The notes under the pieces: model-generated
Databases searched by the model: none
The model's input: the letters and a program-made list of their open reading frames with translations, nothing else
What the model was told of the DNA's origin: nothing
Translations under genes and position numbers: made by a program
Assembly: GCA_026002695.1 (NCBI GenBank)
Contig: BOCB01000031.1
Location: 1 to 18,734 of the forward strand
Length of the DNA: 18,734 nt
Origin: Synergistales bacterium
Lineage (GTDB): Bacteria; Synergistota; Synergistia; Synergistales; Synergistaceae
Direction: 5' to 3'
Shown: positions 13,744 through 18,734 of the stretch, one piece after another
Layout: every line of letters starts with the position of its first letter
Numbering within the stretch: the stretch's first letter is position 1

Positions 13744-14898
13744 TCAAAATATACAGCCTATCATGGTGTAATTGTGAAAACGGTTTACAAGCTCGCCCTT
13801 ATCGTTCCTCACCGGGCATATTTCACCGCCGGAGTACGCTAACTGATATTTGAACGATTCGTCGAGGCAGCCGGCGACCTCCTTCATTTCATCGAGGAAG
13901 AACGCTCCCAATGTCCATTTGCGCGCGGCGCAGGAGAACAGCAGTATATTTCCTGACTCGGAATTTTCCGCCGCCGCCTTCAGCGTATCCCGCGCCGAGG
14001 TCGTTACGAAATCCATCTCGAAATTGGAAAAACCGACCTCCGACCCCTCGGGAGCCGCGCCGTAGAATGATATGTGCCCATTGTCCAATATCTTATACGG
14101 CGAGCGCACGACGCGGGAACCGTCTTTCAGCGTTACGACGAGCGGAATGGAGGACATCCCGGCGGCGTTTCCTTGCGTACCGATGCCTATGGATTCCAAA
14201 TAGTCGATTGTGTTCTGGCCGTTTATCTCCCAAACCTCGTTTCCGACAGATCGGGTTATTACGGCTTTGTTGAGGACAACTCGCTCCTCCGGCGTCGGGG
14301 TGCGGAAAAACTCCGGCTTTACATCGCCGTACAGAGCGATGAGCGTCAAAGCGCCGGAGCTCGCTTCACCGTTGAAAGACGTATAGATGCCGCTGAAATC
14401 GGAAAGATGAGTGAACGCCAGGGAACCAAAGACCGGTACGCCGCCCGAGGCCGAATCAAGCGCGTCTATTATGTCGTCGCCGCTGACATTTTGTATGACA
14501 GGCGCCAGGGTAAGCAGCAAAGCCGGCTTTTCGTACAAAGGCGGGGCAAGGCGCGAGTACAACTCCTTTACGGGTTCCCGCGCGCCGCCCTGCATGGGTT
14601 CGCTCATCCCGGCCCTGAATGTCACGTCGTCGCTGGTCAGAACCGCCAACACGAGCGCCGTATCTCCCATCACCCCTGGAATCGCGACGTTGGAGGTTGT
14701 GCAGCCTATGACGTCAAACGGAAGCGCGTCGCTCAAAGCCTTTACAACGCCGGTTTCCAGAAATTCGGAGTAAAAAAACGCCATTCCAACGGAATTGTTC
14801 AGAAGATTGCGCTCCGGCTCCAATTGCCCCAAAACTTCCGAAACAGCCGCGTCCGCGTCGTCAATTTCATTTGTGTAAGCGACAAGCATTTTAATCAT
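13744..14898 (-). CDS. FIST N-domain and C-domain sensor protein
   Basis: The 384-residue soluble protein shows both halves of the FIST family. The N domain (about 1-195) contains FDVIGCTTSN (61-70) and GGVPVFGSLAFT (152-163). The C domain (about 205-375) contains LLFSCAARKWTLG (319-331) and the closing SGGEICPV...RFHNYTMIGCIF. FIST proteins are ligand-binding signal inputs that act on kinases or chemotaxis systems in the cytoplasm. Some (NosP) bind haem and sense nitric oxide, while others are proposed to bind small metabolites. Which applies here cannot be judged from sequence alone. The ATG at 14898 has AGGGGG nine bases upstream and is preferred over the GTG at 14922. It heads the cluster behind two overlapping promoters and is stop-start coupled to the PAS kinase, so it probably modulates that kinase directly. 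Confidence 0.9.
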   Translation of the reverse strand: MIKMLVAYTNEIDDADAAVSEVLGQLEPERNLLNNSVGMAFFYSEFLETGVVKALSDALPFDVIGCTTSNVAIPGVMGDTALVLAVLTSDDVTFRAGMSEPMQGGAREPVKELYSRLAPPLYEKPALLLTLAPVIQNVSGDDIIDALDSASGGVPVFGSLAFTHLSDFSGIYTSFNGEASSGALTLIALYGDVKPEFFRTPTPEERVVLNKAVITRSVGNEVWEINGQNTIDYLESIGIGTQGNAAGMSSIPLVVTLKDGSRVVRSPYKILDNGHISFYGAAPEGSEVGFSNFEMDFVTTSARDTLKAAAENSESGNILLFSCAARKWTLGAFFLDEMKEVAGCLDESFKYQLAYSGGEICPVRNDKGELVNRFHNYTMIGCIF

Positions 14899-14942
14899 AC
14901 GAGCTTTCCCCCTATTGAACACGGATATACTCTGACCTTACC

Positions 14943-14990
14943 CGGATTTTATTGCCAATGGATTTTATTGTCAAGTTATTTTATTGTCAA
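14943..14990. repeat. three tandem 16-bp repeats
   Basis: Units at 14943-14958, 14959-14974 and 14975-14990 share the core ATTTTATTG(T/C)CAA with exact 16-base spacing. Each unit supplies a -35 and a -10 like element on the minus strand. The first is slightly decayed (TTGGCA instead of TTGACA). Confidence 0.85.
14946..14990 (-). promoter_or_regulatory. two overlapping sigma70-type promoters for the FIST-kinase cluster
   Basis: On the minus strand TTGACA (14985-14990) is 17 bases from TAAAAT (14962-14967). A second TTGACA (14969-14974) is 17 bases from another TAAAAT (14946-14951). Both match the -35 fully and the -10 in five of six bases. They lie 48-92 bases before the FIST start. The duplication comes from the 16-bp repeats. 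Confidence 0.7.
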
Positions 14991-15036
14991 GAAATTCCTT
15001 GATAATTGTTCAAAAATAAAGGATTTTCTTGACAAT
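14983..15036. repeat. 18-bp inverted repeat beside the promoter repeats
   Basis: ATTGTCAAGAAATTCCTT (14983-15000) pairs with 15019-15036 with one mismatch around an 18-base loop. The left arm includes the -35 of the upstream promoter. It may be a regulator-binding site or, in transcripts from the response regulator gene, a long AT-rich hairpin. Confidence 0.7.
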
Positions 15037-15092
15037 TCCCTTTTATACGGTTAACGCGAACGATCATCGCCGGCTCGCCCGCGTTCGGTATA

Positions 15093-15141
15093 CCCGCCGC
15101 GTCAAGGGACTGTATGCGGCGGGGCGGCCCCGCTCCCGCCG
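15093..15141. other. GC-rich alternative hairpins in the gap after the response regulator gene
   Basis: CCCGCCGC (15093-15100) can pair with GCGGCGGG (15116-15123). An overlapping part of that same segment (15117-15123) can instead pair with CCCGCCG (15135-15141). The structures exclude each other, as in attenuators. They lie about 118 bases beyond the response regulator stop and have no T tract. The rest of 14899-15258 shows no gene that can be supported. Confidence 0.45.
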
Positions 15142-15258
15142 ATCGATCAAAACCACATAACTTTAACACTCATATTGGATTAGGCAGGTAGAAAAACTTT
15201 ACCTCTTTGCGGATGAATAAAAAATAAATCATTAACATATATACCGTACCGTTACGCT

Positions 15259-15897
15259 TTAATATCGTTGTTTTTTCAGCTCCTGTTTCAATTGATACCT
15301 GTTATCGACGCCTACCTTGTCAAAGATGAGCGTGGCCTTTTTCCCCACATATTTGACCGACAGGAACAATTCCTCGGCTATCTCCCTATTGCTTCTGCCA
15401 AGCGCGATCAGGCGCGCCACTTGTTTTTCGGTGTCGGAAAGCGCGCCGGTCAGCAGGGCGAACTTGTCCTCGTCTATATCGGGGATATCGTTCTGTTCCT
15501 TTTGCGCCGCCAGAAGCCGCCGCCGTTCCTGTGAGGCTTCGATATAACGGCCCAAACGAATGAGAAGCAGTTCCGGGTCGAACGGTTTTGTGAGGTAGTC
15601 GGCCGCGCCGGACAAAAGCCCCTTCGCCTGCTCCTTCGAACTGTCGAGCGCGGTCAGGAAAACTACGGGAATCTCCCTCGCGGCCGGGATTTTCCTCAGA
15701 CGCGCAAGGGTTTCGTAACCATCCATTCCGGGCATGTAAATGTCGAGCAGGATAATATCGGGGAGGTACCCGCTTTCAAGAAGACTGAGCGCGTCCTCCC
15801 CGGAATCTGCGAGGCTCACGTCATACGTATCCCCGATAATATCGTTCGCCATTTGCAGCAGCCCGGGGTCGTCGTCTATAACGAGGACGCTATTCAC
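15259..15897 (-). CDS. REC-LuxR-type DNA-binding response regulator
   Basis: The 212-residue regulator has a receiver (about 1-118) with D8-D10, phosphoacceptor D52 in LLDIYMPGMDG, T82 and K104. A short coiled linker leads to a LuxR/GerE helix-turn-helix (about 152-208, LSDTEKQVARLIALGRSNREIAEEL then SVKYVGKKATLIFDKVGV, broken here for length). Phosphorylation would let it bind promoters as a dimer. It begins with GTG at 15897, sharing eight bases (GTGAATAG) with the end of the upstream kinase. GGAGG lies six bases before the start, so the two are translated together and very likely form one phosphorelay from the kinase HPt to this receiver. Targets are unknown; the repeat-rich region just downstream, in front of the FIST gene, is a candidate site. 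Confidence 0.93.
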   Translation of the reverse strand: MNSVLVIDDDPGLLQMANDIIGDTYDVSLADSGEDALSLLESGYLPDIILLDIYMPGMDGYETLARLRKIPAAREIPVVFLTALDSSKEQAKGLLSGAADYLTKPFDPELLLIRLGRYIEASQERRRLLAAQKEQNDIPDIDEDKFALLTGALSDTEKQVARLIALGRSNREIAEELFLSVKYVGKKATLIFDKVGVDNRYQLKQELKKQRY

Positions 15898-18316
15898 GCT
15901 CGTCCTCCATATACGCCGACAGCAGGGCTTTTGCCCTCCCGAATTTGACCTCCCTCGCCGCTTTTCCTATCTCCTTCAGCAGGGCTTCTTTTTCCGCGTC
16001 CCCCTCGGCCCGGGCTTCGGCGATAAGCCGGTCGGCTTCCCGCGCGGATTTATTCAGGTTGTGCCGGCCTATATGGCTCAAAAGGGCGTCGGCGCTCGGC
16101 GGGCCCTCGCCGGCGTATACCGGTTCGGGAGGTGGTATGATACCCTCCGTTTTACGGATAAGCAGGGAGAGTCCGTCGCAGGCTCTCCGCCATTCGAGCA
16201 GCGCGAGCGGCAGGGAGGACATTGCGTATTCGCCGTCCCCGGCGCGGCACGCGCGCTCCAGTTTCGCGGCCGTATCGCGGAGGTCGAGAGCGCCCATTCC
16301 CTTAGCCTTGGCTTTGAGCGAGTGGAACACATGCGAGAGGGCGTCCCAATCCCGCGCGTCCGAGAGCGCCGATACCCTTGTCCGCTGGGATATTTCGTCG
16401 TCCCTGAAAATTCGGGCCAGCTTCAGGAACAGCCGAACGTCGCCCTTTAACAGCCGGAGCCCGCGCTTCAGGCTGACGCCGTAGGGCGCCAGGTCATCCT
16501 CCATAAGTTCCGATTCCTCTTTCAGGCCGCGAGCGCTCCCCGGCGCAGGGGAGCTTTTAAGCGTAAGCTCTTCCGGCAGGCATGAAGCGAGGGCGTCCTC
16601 CAATTCTTTGGTTACAATCGGTTTTGAAAGGTACAGGGCAAAACCGGCGCCGAGCAATTTCTCGCGCGTTCCCTTTATCGCGTCCGCGGTGAGCGCGATT
16701 ACCGGCGTCCCGAAGCCCGCGTCCTCGTTTTTGAGGCGGCGGAGCGTCTCTATCCCGTCCGTGACCGGCATGAGATAATCCAATATGATTACGTGGTACG
16801 GCTCGTTTTTCAGGGCGGCGCTTTTGACGGACGCCATACACCCCTCCGCGCTCTCAGCCGCGTCGACCTTTATCATCATACGTTCGAGAAAAGCGGAGAT
16901 AACCTGTCTGTTCCCCTCGTTGTCGTCGACCACAAGCGCTCTCGCGCCGGGAGCGGCAAAACCGCTTCCGGCGGCCGCCGGTTCGCCGGACGCTCCGCTC
17001 TCCCGATGGTTACGCCAGTCTCCCATCGGAGCGGCGTCATGTACGGTCTGCGGTATCGAGGCGGTGAACGTACTGCCTTTGCCGGGGACGCTCTCGGCCG
17101 ATATTTTGCCTCCCATCAGTTCCGTCAGATTTTTGGCGATGGCGAGGCCGAGCCCGGCTCCCTCGACGTCCCTGTGGGTTTTCAGGTCGAGGCGGGTAAA
17201 CTTGTCAAACAGAAGGGCCGTATCGCCGCTCGTTATGCCGGCGCCGGTATCGGATACGGAGACGATGAGCGTTATTTTGCCGTCGTCAGGCGGTGAATTC
17301 CGCTCCATGCCGATTTTAAGCGTTACGCCGCCGGACGCCGTGTACTTCGCCGCGTTGGACAGGAAATTCGCGGCTATCTGCTTTATGCGCGGGGCGTCTC
17401 CGAACAGGAGCCGGGGTATTTCCGGGTCGGCTTCCGCCGTGAAGGCAAGCCCCTTTTTACCCGTCCATTCCGCGCCCCTCGCGGACAGTTCGCGGACTAT
17501 GCGCGGAGCGCTGTAATCCGCCTCCACGACCTCCTGCTTTCCCGCTTCGATTTTTGAAACGTCAAGTATATCGTCCACGAGTTTCATGAGCGCCTCGCCG
17601 GCGTCCTTTATCCGGGCGCTGTAACCGGCGATTGCATCGGATTCCGTCTCCTGTCCGATGATTTCGTTCATGCCGAGCATGACGTTGACGGGGGTGCGTA
17701 TCTCGTGGCTCATGTTGGCGAGGAAGGCTGTTTTTGCCTTGCTTTTTCTGTCGAGTTCGCTCTGCTGGCGGTTGTATATCCTGAAATACAAAAATATGGC
17801 CGCGCTGAGGACGGAGACGGAGGCTATCCATCCGGTCATGACGTCGCCGAGGAAACCCGGTTCGGTCTCAAAAAACGACACCGACTCCGGGTGAAAATAA
17901 GCGTACAGACAGATTCCGGTATAAAGCAGAATTTCAAGCGCGACCGCCGCGAACAGTTCAGCCCTGTCGAGCAAAAGCACGGTGAAAATCACGGCAAATA
18001 TGAAGAAAGAAGGCATACCGCTGTGATACCCGCCGGCGGTGAAGAACAGGACGGGGAACAAGACGATGAACACCGCCGCGATAGTCACGCATGAGAGCAG
18101 ATGATACCGCCCTGTGCGGTCAGCCAGATAAAGGAGCGCGGCGCCGATCGCGGACGCCGCGAGGTTGCCGGCGAAATTCGTGACCCCGGCCCCGGTGAGC
18201 AAGCCGGAGCCGGCGACTGCGATACCGGCGAATATACCCGCGCACCCGAGTAAATTGAAAGCCTGCGCGCGTATGTCGAGGTCTTTGTCGAAAAGTTTCG
18301 CGATTTTCACGGACAT
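15890..18316 (-). CDS. polytopic membrane hybrid histidine kinase (HisKA, HATPase, REC, HPt)
   Basis: The 808-residue protein begins with about six membrane helices (roughly 20-40, 45-66, 72-93, 102-117, 120-140 and 158-179) with little outside the membrane, a MASE-like integral sensor. The core has H204 in MSHEIRTPVNVM, a LVDDILDVSKIEAGK segment (246-260), an HATPase (N-box near 317-321, DTGAGI, GAGLGLAI) and one receiver (D464-D465, D513 in ILDYLMPVTDG, T543, K565). The HPt has H665 in VFHSLKAKAKGMG, and a charged helical tail spans about 740-803. It has no pseudo-receiver, and its sequence is clearly more distant from the other three kinases than they are from each other. The ATG at 18316 follows GGGGA by six bases. 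It overlaps the LuxR-type regulator, its presumed partner. The signal is unknown and may be a membrane or lipid-soluble cue. Confidence 0.93.
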   Translation of the reverse strand: MSVKIAKLFDKDLDIRAQAFNLLGCAGIFAGIAVAGSGLLTGAGVTNFAGNLAASAIGAALLYLADRTGRYHLLSCVTIAAVFIVLFPVLFFTAGGYHSGMPSFFIFAVIFTVLLLDRAELFAAVALEILLYTGICLYAYFHPESVSFFETEPGFLGDVMTGWIASVSVLSAAIFLYFRIYNRQQSELDRKSKAKTAFLANMSHEIRTPVNVMLGMNEIIGQETESDAIAGYSARIKDAGEALMKLVDDILDVSKIEAGKQEVVEADYSAPRIVRELSARGAEWTGKKGLAFTAEADPEIPRLLFGDAPRIKQIAANFLSNAAKYTASGGVTLKIGMERNSPPDDGKITLIVSVSDTGAGITSGDTALLFDKFTRLDLKTHRDVEGAGLGLAIAKNLTELMGGKISAESVPGKGSTFTASIPQTVHDAAPMGDWRNHRESGASGEPAAAGSGFAAPGARALVVDDNEGNRQVISAFLERMMIKVDAAESAEGCMASVKSAALKNEPYHVIILDYLMPVTDGIETLRRLKNEDAGFGTPVIALTADAIKGTREKLLGAGFALYLSKPIVTKELEDALASCLPEELTLKSSPAPGSARGLKEESELMEDDLAPYGVSLKRGLRLLKGDVRLFLKLARIFRDDEISQRTRVSALSDARDWDALSHVFHSLKAKAKGMGALDLRDTAAKLERACRAGDGEYAMSSLPLALLEWRRACDGLSLLIRKTEGIIPPPEPVYAGEGPPSADALLSHIGRHNLNKSAREADRLIAEARAEGDAEKEALLKEIGKAAREVKFGRAKALLSAYMEDERE

Positions 18317-18348
18317 GACTCATCCCCAAAATCCATAGAATACCAATG

Positions 18349-18354
18349 ATTATA
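18349..18354 (-). promoter_or_regulatory. -10 element of the kinase-LuxR regulator operon
   Basis: A perfect TATAAT on the minus strand sits 32 bases before the kinase ATG. No convincing -35 is seen at 16-18 bases, so this promoter may need an activator or another upstream contact. Confidence 0.45.
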
Positions 18355-18420
18355 AACTATTTTTTTCAGATTCTCACGGCATACTTAACCGAAAGCGGAA
18401 TAACGCAATATCAGTTAAAC

Positions 18421-18450
18421 TTGACAATAAACTCCATAGGGGGATAAAAT
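18421..18450 (+). promoter_or_regulatory. promoter of the tRNA-Ser gene
   Basis: TTGACA (18421-18426) is 18 bases from TAAAAT (18445-18450) on the plus strand, ending 12 bases before the mature tRNA. The position and near-consensus boxes fit a strong stable-RNA promoter. Confidence 0.7.
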
Positions 18451-18462
18451 AGACCTTGCGGT

Positions 18463-18557
18463 GGTGAGGTGGCCGAGTCGGCTGAAGGCACTCGCCTGCT
18501 AAGCGAGTAGGGTGGCCAAAACCGCCCTCCAGGGTTCGAATCCCTGCCTCACCGCCA
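18463..18557 (+). tRNA. tRNA-Ser (anticodon GCU)
   Basis: This is a 95-base class II tRNA. The acceptor arms GGTGAGG (18463-18469) and CCTCACC (18547-18553) pair, followed by discriminator G and an encoded CCA. The anticodon stem CTCGC/GCGAG holds loop CTGCTAA, giving anticodon GCU for AGC/AGU codons. The long variable arm pairs GGGTGG with CCGCCC, and the T-arm is CAGGG-TTCGAAT-CCCTG. It has its own promoter and a downstream hairpin. Confidence 0.97.
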
Positions 18558-18592
18558 TTACTAAGTCCAAGACAATCCGGCTTAATCCAAAA

Positions 18593-18633
18593 AACAAGCC
18601 CGAAACCTTGAAAATCAAGGGTTCGGGCTTGTT
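18593..18633 (+). terminator. long hairpin terminator after tRNA-Ser
   Basis: Nineteen-base arms, with one internal A-G mismatch, enclose an AAA loop starting 35 bases after the tRNA. The sequence then reads GCTTTAT, a short partial T tract. On the minus strand the preceding A-rich side gives a T run, so it may work in both directions. Confidence 0.7.
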
Positions 18634-18734
18634 GCTTTATCCGGGATAATCCACTATATATCGGTGTTAATCCAGATTGAAGCGTACTGCAAAACATACT
18701 ACAGGGAAAAGGTGAACTGCCCCGGGTTTAGTGG

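Noticed and set aside
14074..15054. A 326-residue plus-strand frame opposite the FIST gene
   Set aside because: Long only because of codon bias of the opposite strand; no family resemblance, and it reads through the promoter repeats as coding.
14987..15169. A 60-residue minus-strand frame in the FIST upstream gap
   Set aside because: No ribosome site, no recognisable composition, and it runs through the inverted repeat and the GC hairpins.
18374..18697. A 107-residue minus-strand frame covering the tRNA
   Set aside because: It is the antisense of tRNA-Ser and its hairpin; GGEAGIRTLEGG-type peptides are a well-known false gene over tRNA-Ser loci.

Overview
All ten protein genes lie on the minus strand; a single tRNA-Ser gene lies on the plus strand at the right end. 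The DNA is moderately GC-rich with AT-rich intergenic promoters. Gene starts often use GTG, and clear GGAGG-type ribosome sites decide several of them. The many hybrid kinases with an SHEIRTPMNAI H-box, the FIST protein and the MtaA-like methyltransferase suggest an anaerobe of the Synergistota or Clostridia type. That assignment is an inference from gene style only, because no phylogenetic marker other than the tRNA is present.

Read in transcription order (right to left), the window holds these blocks. (1) 18316-15259: a membrane hybrid histidine kinase (HisKA-HATPase-REC-HPt) whose stop overlaps the GTG start of a REC-LuxR DNA-binding response regulator, forming a self-contained phosphorelay. 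(2) 15258-14899: a 360-bp control region with an 18-bp inverted repeat, three tandem 16-bp repeats that build two overlapping sigma70-type promoters, and GC-rich alternative hairpins. (3) 14898-4005: a FIST sensor protein stop-start coupled to a soluble PAS hybrid kinase, then two membrane hybrid kinases that overlap each other, then an HD-GYP response regulator that probably degrades cyclic-di-GMP. (4) 3706-1904: a chemoreceptor with one periplasmic Cache domain, ending in a strong GC hairpin. (5) 1708-677: an MtaA/CmuA-type (uroporphyrinogen decarboxylase fold) methyltransferase behind a good promoter with a palindrome over its -10. (6) 546 to the left edge: the N-terminal part of an AlgI-like membrane O-acyltransferase that runs into a 22-base C tract and loses homology there.

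The working model is inferred from gene order. Several inputs (FIST ligand, PAS ligand, two periplasmic sensors) feed kinases that each carry a C-terminal HPt, and these share the downstream HD-GYP regulator as the only stand-alone receiver in the block. The output would be lower cyclic-di-GMP and a change between sessile and motile states. The neighbouring chemoreceptor and the acyltransferase (a family often tied to exopolysaccharide acetylation) fit that theme. The most unusual points are a nearly identical HPt plus C-terminal tail in two otherwise diverged kinases, receiver-like domains without the phosphoacceptor site in the same two kinases, a helical module after every HPt, and the repeat-built promoter in front of the FIST gene.
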